A DNA stretch of 64,000 nucleotides, taken from the NCBI RefSeq assembly GCF_900111245.1, contig NZ_FOGO01000001.1:558001-622000 (forward strand), read 5' to 3'. The stretch's first letter is position 1. Every line of letters starts with the position of its first letter. Made by a program: the position numbers and the translations under genes. The notes under the pieces are model-generated. The model was not told the DNA's origin. It ran no database searches and saw only the letters and a list, made by a program, of their open reading frames with translations. This document shows positions 18,551 through 26,015 of the stretch, piece after piece. Source of the stretch: Streptomyces qinglanensis (GTDB lineage Bacteria; Actinomycetota; Actinomycetes; Streptomycetales; Streptomycetaceae).

Positions 18551-19348
18551 TCACCGGGGCCGGGGGCGTCGGCCCGTCAGGACGGTGGCGGACAGTTCGG
18601 GGTCGGTGCTGACGGCGGTCTCCAGTCCGGCGTCGGCCAGGATGCGGGCGGCCGCGGCGGCCTGCCGGGAGCTGGTCTCGGTGAGCAGGGTGCCGCCCGG
18701 GGCGAGCCAGTCGGGCGCGGCCGCGGCGACCCGTCGCAGCAGGGCCAGGCCGTCGGGTCCGCCGTCCAGCGCGGGCCGCGGTTCGTGGTCGCGGGCCTCG
18801 GGCGGCAGGAAGGGTATGTCGGCGGTGGGGACGTAGGGCACGTTGGCGGTCAGCACGTCGATCCGGCCCCGCAGCCGGTCGGGCAGCGCGGCGAACAGGT
18901 CGCCCCGGTGGACGTGGTCGCCGGGCACCGGGAGGTTGCGCCGGGCGCACCGTACGGCGGCGGGGTCGAGGTCGGCGGCGTGCAGTTCGCCGCGTCCGCC
19001 GAGGGCGGCGAGCAGTGCCGCGCCGACCGCGCCCGTGCCGCAGCACAGGTCCACGAGGACGGCGTCGGCGGGGCCGGGCGCGCCGGCAGCGGCGCACCGC
19101 ACCAGGAACTCGGTGCGGCGGCGGGGGACGAAGACGCCCGGGTCGACGGCGATCCGCAGGCCCGCGAACTCGGCCCAGCCCAGTACGTGTTCGAGGGGGT
19201 GCCCGGCGATCCGGCGGGCGGTCATCCGGGCCAGTTCGGCCGCATCGCGGGCGGTCTCGGACAGCAGGCGCGCCTCGTCCTCGGCGAAGACGCAGCCGGC
19301 CGCGCGCAGCCGCCGGGTGAGTTCGGCCTGCGGGGTGGTGTGGTGCAT
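18551..19348 (-). CDS. PrmC-related protein N5-glutamine methyltransferase (substrate unknown)
   Basis: SAM-dependent methyltransferase of 265 residues related to the release-factor methyltransferase PrmC. The helical N-terminal domain is followed by the Rossmann-like domain: VFVPRRRTEFLVR at the domain junction, SAM motif VLVDLCCGTGAVGAAL, acidic motif AADLDPAAV, and catalytic-loop motif TANVPYVPT. The loop is NVPY instead of the NPPY of true PrmC, which fits the PrmC-related subfamily whose substrate is not known. It lies 61 bases before the MerR gene on the same strand. The normal prmC, near prfA, is expected elsewhere in the genome. Confidence 0.82.
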   Translation of the reverse strand: MHHTTPQAELTRRLRAAGCVFAEDEARLLSETARDAAELARMTARRIAGHPLEHVLGWAEFAGLRIAVDPGVFVPRRRTEFLVRCAAAGAPGPADAVLVDLCCGTGAVGAALLAALGGRGELHAADLDPAAVRCARRNLPVPGDHVHRGDLFAALPDRLRGRIDVLTANVPYVPTADIPFLPPEARDHEPRPALDGGPDGLALLRRVAAAAPDWLAPGGTLLTETSSRQAAAAARILADAGLETAVSTDPELSATVLTGRRPRPR

Positions 19349-19750
19349 GGAAGCCCTTCCAGTACTGGAGCGCTCCCGTCGCCCGCGGCGGTCTCCGCTA
19401 TCTGGTGCGGGGCCGTCCGTCGTGAGGCGAGAGCGCGTGGTCTGCCGGAGCGGAAATGCCTCTCACCTCCCTCTGTCACCGCGTCGAACATCCGTTGCCG
19501 GTCGGCCGCACCTTATCCCGAGCGCGGGACCGGTGCACCCGTGGGGCCGCGCCCGGCGGGCCGGCGGCGGGCCCGCCGGGCGGGGTGCCGGCTCGGGGAG
19601 CGCACGCGCCGGTCCGGGGAGACCTCCGGTGGGCACGCCAACGCCCCATGGACAAGGGTGAGTTGAGCGGATGGGATGGGCCCCTCCACCGGCGCCGGGC
19701 GGCGTGCGCCGGCCGGTGGTCCGGTGCCCAGACGAACGGGAGAAGAGGAC
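19349..19750. other. Intergenic region upstream of the secreted protease
   Basis: These 402 bases separate the divergent methyltransferase and protease genes. The short palindrome CCAGTACTGG and a GC-rich hairpin-like run around 19555-19580 are visible, but no convincing gene, promoter pair or operator was found. Short open frames here have poor codon character and no ribosome-binding site. Confidence 0.5.
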
Positions 19751-20665
19751 ATGCTCATCACAACCAGCAAGCGCACTCCGGGAAACCGCCAGGACCGGCG
19801 CACCCTCCCCGGCACCGGCAGGACCGCCCGCGCGCTGTGCGCCTCCGCGCTGGGGCTGGGCCTGGCGCTGGCGGGCACGACCGCGCACGCGGCCCAGGAC
19901 GCGAGAGGCGGCGGGGACTCCGGAGCCGGCACGACGATCATCGGCGGCGGGGAGTCGTCCGAGGAGTACTCCTTCGTCGTCTCCCTGCAGAAGCAGCGCG
20001 GCGACGACCCCGACGGCCACTACTGCGGCGGTGCGCTGGTCGCGGCCGACTGGGTGCTGACGGCGGCGCACTGCGTCACCACGCCGGACGGGGTGAACGA
20101 CCCGGAGGCGTACCACGTGCGGGTCGGCTCCCTGGACCGCACCGAGGGCGGCGAGGTGGCCGAGGTGGCGGAGTTCGTCGTGCACCCGGGCTACACGGCG
20201 TACGGGGACGAGGGCAGTGCTCACGATCTGGCACTCATCAAGCTCTCCTCCGCGGTCTCGAAGGCGCCGGTACCGCTGGCGACCCGCACCCCCGCCGCCG
20301 GGGACAGCGTCAAGGCGACCGGGTGGGGCTACACGAAGGCCACCGGCAACGACCCCTCGCAGTTGCCCGTCCTGCACCGAGAGGTCGACCTGCCGGTGCT
20401 CGCCCCCGACACTCCCGAGTGCGTCTCCGGAGCGGCGGACGGAGACGCCTGGGGCATCCGCGAAGGCGACTTCTGCACCGGCAACCCGGGGGGCCGTGCC
20501 GGTACCTGCGGAGGCGACTCGGGTGCGGCGGCGCTGACGCGGGCGCACGGCCGCTGGCTGCTGTCCGGCGTCACCAGCCGGGCCGTGGGGGACTGCGGGA
20601 CGACACCCGACATCTACCCGAGCGTCGCCGAGCACCGCGACTGGATACGCGGCGTCGCGGGCTGA
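19751..20665 (+). CDS. Secreted trypsin-like serine protease (S1 family)
   Basis: Extracellular endopeptidase of 304 residues. A Sec signal peptide spans roughly residues 1-40: a long basic n-region (KRTPGNRQDRRTLPGTGRTA), hydrophobic LCASALGLGLALAG, then a TTAHA-A cleavage site. A short propeptide leads to IIGG, the expected mature N-terminus of an activated trypsin-like enzyme. The catalytic triad is visible as histidine in LTAAHC, aspartate in AHDLALIK, and serine in CGGDSGAA. Cysteines are spaced as in S1 proteases. ATG 19751 is chosen over an upstream in-frame start because it gives a proper signal peptide and has GGAG nearby. Likely role: extracellular protein degradation. Confidence 0.93.
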   Translation: MLITTSKRTPGNRQDRRTLPGTGRTARALCASALGLGLALAGTTAHAAQDARGGGDSGAGTTIIGGGESSEEYSFVVSLQKQRGDDPDGHYCGGALVAADWVLTAAHCVTTPDGVNDPEAYHVRVGSLDRTEGGEVAEVAEFVVHPGYTAYGDEGSAHDLALIKLSSAVSKAPVPLATRTPAAGDSVKATGWGYTKATGNDPSQLPVLHREVDLPVLAPDTPECVSGAADGDAWGIREGDFCTGNPGGRAGTCGGDSGAAALTRAHGRWLLSGVTSRAVGDCGTTPDIYPSVAEHRDWIRGVAG

Positions 20666-20729
20666 TCCCCGGCTCGTGGATCCCCGGCCTGTCGTGGGCC
20701 GGCCCCCGGCTCGTGGGCTGATCCCCGGC
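20659..20729. repeat. Direct repeat across the protease stop codon
   Basis: GGGCTGATCCCCGGC occurs at 20659-20673, including the protease TGA, and again at 20715-20729, 56 bases on; the sequence between is also partly repetitive (CCCCGGCTCGTGG). The remainder of the 224-base gap before the response regulator shows no other feature. Confidence 0.6.
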
Positions 20730-20889
20730 GCCGTGCCCGGCCGGCCCGGCGCGCACGACGCGCCCGGCCGTACCGACGGCACCGGCACAGCCGACGACGT
20801 CTCCGGTGCCCCGCGGGGAGGGGCGGCCCGGTAGATTCGGAGCGCCCTGCGGCCATCCGGCCCATCCCGTCGTGTATTTGGAGTTTTCC

Positions 20890-21537
20890 GTGCGTGTCGT
20901 GATCGCCGAAGACCTGTTCCTGCTCCGGGACGGGCTCGTACGGATGCTGGAGGCGTTCGACTTCGAGATCGCCGCGGCGGTGGACAACGGGCCGGAGCTG
21001 AGCCGGGCCCTGCGGGAGCAGGAGCCGGACGTCGCGGTGGTGGACGTCCGGCTGCCGCCCTCGTTCAGCGACGAGGGGCTGCAGTGCGCGCTGGAGGCCC
21101 GTCGCAGACGGCCGGGGCTCCCGGTGCTGGTGCTCTCGCAGCACGTCGAGCAGTTGTACGCGCGCGAGCTGCTGGCGGACGGCAACGGCGGGGTGGGCTA
21201 TCTGCTCAAGGACCGGGTGTTCGACGCGGACCAGTTCGTGGACGCCGTCCGCCGGGTCTCCGAGGGCGGTACCGCGATGGATCCGCAGGTCATCCAGCAA
21301 CTGCTGTCGCGGCGCGCGCAGGACGCGCCGCTGGGGAACCTGACGGCGCGGGAGAAGGAGGTGATGGAGCTGATGGCGCAGGGCAGGTCGAACGCGGCCA
21401 TCGCGGCGCAGCTCTTCGTCACCGAGCGGGCGGTCGCGAAACACACCTCCAACATCTTCGGAAAGCTGGGGCTGCCGCCGTCGGACGACGACAACAGGCG
21501 GGTACTCGCCGTGCTCGCCTACCTCGACCGGGGCTGA
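20890..21537 (+). CDS. NarL/LuxR-type response regulator
   Basis: Response regulator of 215 residues. The receiver domain has the acidic pair in VVIAEDLFLLRDG, the phosphoacceptor Asp52 in VVDVRLP and the conserved lysine in YLLKDRV. The C-terminal LuxR helix-turn-helix is NLTAREKEVMELMAQGRSNA plus ERAVAKHTSNIFGKLGL. GTG 20890 has GGAG six bases upstream. It has no adjacent kinase; regulators of this type usually pair with kinases carrying the ERDLHDGAQARL box, and one such kinase lies 3.3 kb downstream on the same strand beyond the GH89 gene, another at 6698-8056. Pairing is inferred. Confidence 0.92.
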   Translation: MRVVIAEDLFLLRDGLVRMLEAFDFEIAAAVDNGPELSRALREQEPDVAVVDVRLPPSFSDEGLQCALEARRRRPGLPVLVLSQHVEQLYARELLADGNGGVGYLLKDRVFDADQFVDAVRRVSEGGTAMDPQVIQQLLSRRAQDAPLGNLTAREKEVMELMAQGRSNAAIAAQLFVTERAVAKHTSNIFGKLGLPPSDDDNRRVLAVLAYLDRG

Positions 21538-21613
21538 CCGCTTCGTTACCGTGCCTCCCCGTACGTGTCTTTGGTCACATACGGCAGGACATCCGCCACT
21601 GGAGGCGCCCCCC

Positions 21614-24600
21614 ATGTACGAGCCGATCAATGAGCGTGAAAGATACGACAATAACTATCAGTCCGGTCATACCGGTACGCACTCCGTGCCCCCGGCCCGC
21701 TCCGCTCCCGGCAGACGCGCCGTCCTGGGCACCACCGGAGCGCTCGGCGCGGGTCTCGCGCTGGGCAGCGGGTATGTCCCCGCCATGGCAGCGGACCGGA
21801 CCGGCACACCGCGCGAAGCGTCCCCCACCGACGCCGCGCAGGCGGCACTGCGGCGGCTGCTCCCCCGGCACGCCGACCAGATCACGCTCCAGCAGATCGG
21901 CGGCCCGGAGCGCTTCAAGGTCACCGGCGGCGCGGGCCGGATCCGGGTGGCGGGCACCGGGCCGGTGGCCCTGCTGACCGGGGTGCACTGGTACCTCAAG
22001 TACAGCTGCGACGCGCACCTCTCCTGGGCGGGCAGCAGGCTCGACCTCCCCGCGACCCTGCCCGCGCCCCGCGCGCAGCACGCCCGGCGCGCCACCGTGC
22101 CCAACCGCTTCGCGCTCAACGACACCCACGACGGGTACACAGCACCGTACGCCGACTGGGCGCACTGGGAGCGCTTCCTGGACATCCTGGCGCTGCACGG
22201 CTTCAACGAGGTCCTGGTCACCGCGGGCCAGGAAGCCGTCTACCACCGGATGCTCCAGGATTTCGGCTACAGCGACCGGGAGGCGCGCTCCTGGATCCCG
22301 GCGCCCACCCACCAGCCGTGGTGGCTGCTGCAGAACATGGCCGAGTACGGCGGCCCGATCAGCACCGAGCTGCTGGAGCGGCGCACCGCCCTGGGCAAGC
22401 GCATCGTGGACCGGATGCGCGAGCTGGGCATGAAGCCTGTGCTGCCCGGCTACTTCGGCACCGTCCCCACCGACTTCGCCCGGCGCAACAAGGGCGGCCG
22501 CACCGTCCCGCAGGGCAAGTGGGCCGGGCTGCAGCGGCCGGCGTGGCTGGACCCGCGCACGGCGGCCTTCCGCAAGGCGGCCGCCGCCTTCTACCGGCAC
22601 CAGAAGGAACTGTTCGGCGCCGTCGACCACTTCAAGATGGACCTGCTGCACGAGGGCGGCGACCCCGGCGACGTGCCGGTGCCGCAGGCGGCGCGGGCCG
22701 TGGAGAAGGCGCTGCACACCGCACGGCCGGGCGCCACCTGGGTGATTCTGGGCTGGCAGGAGAACCCGCGCCGCGACCTGCTCGACGGGCTCGCCGCCAA
22801 GGACAGCATGCTGATCGTCGACGGCCTCTCCGACCTGGACCGGGTCACCGACCGGGAGCAGGACTGGGGCGGGGTGCCGTACGCGTTCGGCACCATCCCC
22901 AACTTCGGCGGCCGCACCACCATGGGCGCCAAGACCCACATGTGGACCGAGCGCTTCACCGCGTGGCGCGACAAGTCGGGCAGCAAGCTGGCCGGCACCT
23001 GCTACATGCCCGAGGCCACCCACCGGGACCCGGCGGCGCTGGAGCTGTTCGGCGAGCTGGCCTGGCGGGAGGAGGCCGTGGACCGCGGCGGCTGGTTCGA
23101 CGACTGGGCGACAATCCGGTACGGCGGCACCGACGGCAAGGCCGAGGAGGCCATGACGGCGCTGCGCGAGACGGCGTACCGGATCAGCAGCAAGGACGGG
23201 CGGCCGCACGACAGCATCTTCGCCGCCCGCCCCAGCCTCTCGGCCCGCTCCGGCGCCTACTACGCCACCCACACCCCCGCCTTCGACCTGCCCGCCTTCG
23301 ACGCCGCGTTCGACGCGCTGCTGGGCGTCGACAAGGCGCTGCGGGACAGCGACGCCTACCGCTACGACCTCACCGACATCGGCCGACAGGCGCTGGCCAA
23401 CCGGTCCTGGTTGCTGATCGGGCAGCTCCAGGACGCCTACAAGCGCAAGGACGCGGCCACCTTCAAGAAGCTGGCGGCGCTGTGGCTGAAGCTGATGGAG
23501 CTGGCCGACGACATGTCCGGCGGCCACCGGGCGTTCCTGCTGGGCCCCTGGCTGGCGGCGGCCCGCGGCTCCGCCGCCTCCGCGCAGGAGCGGGCCGACC
23601 TGGAGCGCACGGCCCGGGTGCTGGTCACCACCTGGGCGGACCGCCCGACGGCGGACGGCGGCCACCTGGCCAACTACGCCAACCGCGACTGGCAGGGCCT
23701 GATCCGGGACTTCCACCTCCCGCAGTGGCGGGCGTTCCTCGACGACCTGCAGGACGCGCTCGACCAGGGGCGCGCGCCGAAGAAGTTCGACTGGTACGCC
23801 CGCGAGGAGCCCTGGACCCGGAAGACCGACGAGTACCCCACCAGGCCGCTCACCGACCCGTACGCCACCGCCACGCGGGTCCGCGACGTGCTGGCCAAAG
23901 CCCCCTACCAGGGCTCGCTGAAGGTCGCCGCCGAGCCGCGCGCGGTCGCGCCGGGCGAGGTGAGCACCGTGCGCGCCGTCTTCCGGAACGAGAACGGGCT
24001 GAGCCCCACCGGCGCCGTCGACCTCGGGCTGCGCGGGCTGGACGGCGCCCGGGCGCAGGACCCGACCTCGCACCGGGCCGTCAGCCCCGGCGGGACGGCC
24101 ACCGTGCGCTGGCGCTTCACCGCGCCCGCCGGACGGCAGGGCGCGCCGCTGGAGCCGCTGGAGTACACGGTGGAGGCCGAGAACGGCCCCGCGGGCCAGG
24201 AGCGGGTCACCCTCGGCCGGGCCGGCCGGATCTACCGCGCGGGCCCGCTCCCGGGCGGAGTGCGGACGGCCACGACCAACGAGGCCGTCTTCGGGCACCT
24301 GGACGGGCGCTGGGCGGTCGACGGCGCCGGGGCCGACCTGTGGCGGGCCACCGCCGAGTTCGGCACCGTCTACCGTCCGCGGGCACTGCGCGACGGCGGC
24401 ACCGTGACGCTGAAGGTCGTCTCCCAGGAGGACAGCGGCCCGTGGGCGCGTGCGGGCATCGTGGTCCGCAACAGCCTCGCCGAGCCGGACACGGCGGGCT
24501 TCGTGAACCTGGCGGTGACCCCGGCCCACGGTGTCGTGCTGTCCTACGACAGCGACGGCGACGGCACCCTGGACACCTACCGGGCCGTCTCCGGTGTCCG

Positions 24601-24808
24601 GGCTCCGGTGCTGCTGCGGCTCTCCCGGTCCGGGTCCGCCTACCGGGGAGAGCTCTCGACCGACGGCGGGAAGAGGTGGCGTACCGTCTCAACCGTCGAG
24701 GTCCCCGGCGCGTCCGGGAGACAGGACGCCGGGCTGTTCATGTCCGCGGCCAACGGCGGCAGCGGTGACCGTGCGCTGGTGGAGTTCGCGGACTGGCGGA
24801 CCGACTAG
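21614..24808 (+). CDS. Secreted alpha-N-acetylglucosaminidase (GH89)
   Basis: Extracellular glycoside hydrolase of 1064 residues, family GH89, which removes alpha-linked N-acetylglucosamine from glycans. Residues about 30-60 carry a Tat-like signal (PGRRAVLGTTGALGAGLALG). The NAGLU N-domain follows, then a TIM barrel with FNEVLVTAGQEAVYHRML and WWLLQNMAEYGGP. Glu347 in LLHEGGDPG and Glu467 in YMPEATHRD are the likely catalytic pair; their 120-residue spacing resembles that in the clostridial GH89 enzyme. An alpha-helical NAGLU C-domain runs to about residue 750, then a beta-rich region resembling an alpha-galactosidase-type NEW3 domain and a C-terminal lectin-like domain (EVPGASGRQDAGLFMSAANG). 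Start ATG 21614, with GGAGG upstream. Confidence 0.9.
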   Translation: MYEPINERERYDNNYQSGHTGTHSVPPARSAPGRRAVLGTTGALGAGLALGSGYVPAMAADRTGTPREASPTDAAQAALRRLLPRHADQITLQQIGGPERFKVTGGAGRIRVAGTGPVALLTGVHWYLKYSCDAHLSWAGSRLDLPATLPAPRAQHARRATVPNRFALNDTHDGYTAPYADWAHWERFLDILALHGFNEVLVTAGQEAVYHRMLQDFGYSDREARSWIPAPTHQPWWLLQNMAEYGGPISTELLERRTALGKRIVDRMRELGMKPVLPGYFGTVPTDFARRNKGGRTVPQGKWAGLQRPAWLDPRTAAFRKAAAAFYRHQKELFGAVDHFKMDLLHEGGDPGDVPVPQAARAVEKALHTARPGATWVILGWQENPRRDLLDGLAAKDSMLIVDGLSDLDRVTDREQDWGGVPYAFGTIPNFGGRTTMGAKTHMWTERFTAWRDKSGSKLAGTCYMPEATHRDPAALELFGELAWREEAVDRGGWFDDWATIRYGGTDGKAEEAMTALRETAYRISSKDGRPHDSIFAARPSLSARSGAYYATHTPAFDLPAFDAAFDALLGVDKALRDSDAYRYDLTDIGRQALANRSWLLIGQLQDAYKRKDAATFKKLAALWLKLMELADDMSGGHRAFLLGPWLAAARGSAASAQERADLERTARVLVTTWADRPTADGGHLANYANRDWQGLIRDFHLPQWRAFLDDLQDALDQGRAPKKFDWYAREEPWTRKTDEYPTRPLTDPYATATRVRDVLAKAPYQGSLKVAAEPRAVAPGEVSTVRAVFRNENGLSPTGAVDLGLRGLDGARAQDPTSHRAVSPGGTATVRWRFTAPAGRQGAPLEPLEYTVEAENGPAGQERVTLGRAGRIYRAGPLPGGVRTATTNEAVFGHLDGRWAVDGAGADLWRATAEFGTVYRPRALRDGGTVTLKVVSQEDSGPWARAGIVVRNSLAEPDTAGFVNLAVTPAHGVVLSYDSDGDGTLDTYRAVSGVRAPVLLRLSRSGSAYRGELSTDGGKRWRTVSTVEVPGASGRQDAGLFMSAANGGSGDRALVEFADWRTD

Positions 24809-24861
24809 CACGGCGCGGACGGGCGGAGAACGGGCGGAGAACGGGTGGAGGTCGCGGGAAC

Positions 24862-25986
24862 GTGACGGAGGACAGACCGCGGGCCGCGGTGCAGTCGCAC
24901 GAACTGATGCTGGCGCTCGTGCGGGGGCCCGCGCTCGCGGTCGTCACCCTGCCGCTGTCCATCCTGCTGTTCACCCTCTCCCTCGTCTCGATCGTGCTGC
25001 TGCCGATCGGGGTGGGCGTCGTGACCACGCCGCCCACCCAGCAGGCCGTCCGCTGGTACGCCGGCCAGCGGCGGCGGCTGGTGCACGCCTGGGCCGGGCT
25101 GGAGGTGCCCGAACCGTACCGGCCCTGGCCGCGGGACCTGCGCGGCGGCGTCGTCGGGCAGGTGGAGCGGTGCACCCTGCTGCTCAAGGACCCGGCCACC
25201 TGGCGCGACATGGCGTGGCTGCCCGCCGACATGACGGCCGGTTTCGTCACCGCGCTGCTGCCGCCGCTGCTGCCGCTCAACCTCCAGCTCACCAAGAGGA
25301 TGCTGGAACCCACCCGGGAGATGCTGCTCTCCCGGCGGGTGACGGAGCTGTACGAGACGCGGCACGACGCGGTGGACACCTCGGCGGCCGAACTGCGCCG
25401 CATCGAACGGGATCTGCACGACGGCGCCCAGGCCCGGCTGGTCGCCATGGGCATGAGCCTGGGCACCATCGAAGCGCTGGTCGAACGGGATCCGGCCCGC
25501 GCCAAGCAGATGATCGCGCAGGCCCGGGAGAACTCCGCCGAGGCGCTGACCGAACTGCGCGACCTGGTGCGGGGCATCCACCCGCCGGTGCTGGCCGAGC
25601 GCGGGCTGCCCGACGCGCTGCGGGCGCTGGCACTGCGGATGCCGGTACCCGTCGAGGAGGACATCGAGCTCCCGGGCCGGTTCGAGGAACCTCTGGAGTC
25701 GGCGGTCTACTTCGCCGTCAGCGAGCTGCTCACCAACGCCGCCAAGCACGCCGGGGCCGCGAAGGTGTGGCTGGACGTGCTCCACGTCGGCGCGCCGGAC
25801 GGCTCCGCGATCCGGGTGACGGTGACCGACGACGGCCGGGGCGGCGCCTCCCTCGGCTCCGGCTCGGGCCTGCACGGCGTCCAGCGCCGACTCGCCCAGT
25901 TCGACGGGGTGCTGGCGCTGAGCAGCCCGCCCGGCGGACCCACGATGATCACCCTGGAGGTCCCGGCCGGCCACGCGGCCGAGTGA
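24862..25986 (+). CDS. Sensor histidine kinase, paralogue of the kinase at 6698-8056
   Basis: Two-component kinase of 374 residues. It has a short membrane sensor region (LAVVTLPLSILLFTLSLVSI, then LKDPATWRDMAWLPADMTAG), shorter than in its paralogue because later membrane segments are missing; a HisKA_3 box with histidine in ERDLHDGAQARLVAMGMSLG; and an HATPase with VSELLTNAAKHAGA, VTDDGRGG and a PPGGPTMITLEVP tail. GTG 24862 is the start. The catalytic half is almost interchangeable with that of the 6.7-kb kinase. No regulator is adjacent; the regulator at 20890 lies on the other side of the GH89 gene on the same strand and is the obvious candidate partner. Confidence 0.9.
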   Translation: MTEDRPRAAVQSHELMLALVRGPALAVVTLPLSILLFTLSLVSIVLLPIGVGVVTTPPTQQAVRWYAGQRRRLVHAWAGLEVPEPYRPWPRDLRGGVVGQVERCTLLLKDPATWRDMAWLPADMTAGFVTALLPPLLPLNLQLTKRMLEPTREMLLSRRVTELYETRHDAVDTSAAELRRIERDLHDGAQARLVAMGMSLGTIEALVERDPARAKQMIAQARENSAEALTELRDLVRGIHPPVLAERGLPDALRALALRMPVPVEEDIELPGRFEEPLESAVYFAVSELLTNAAKHAGAAKVWLDVLHVGAPDGSAIRVTVTDDGRGGASLGSGSGLHGVQRRLAQFDGVLALSSPPGGPTMITLEVPAGHAAE

Positions 25987-26015
25987 GGTGACCCCCGGCC
26001 CGGGCACCTCGTTCT

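Noticed and set aside
18551..19348. Canonical prmC
   Set aside because: The catalytic loop is NVPY instead of NPPY, and the gene is not next to prfA.
21575..24529. A 984-codon open frame antisense to the GH89 gene
   Set aside because: It is a by-product of extreme GC at third positions; the sense strand has catalytic motifs, signal peptide and ribosome-binding site, the antisense product is low-complexity.
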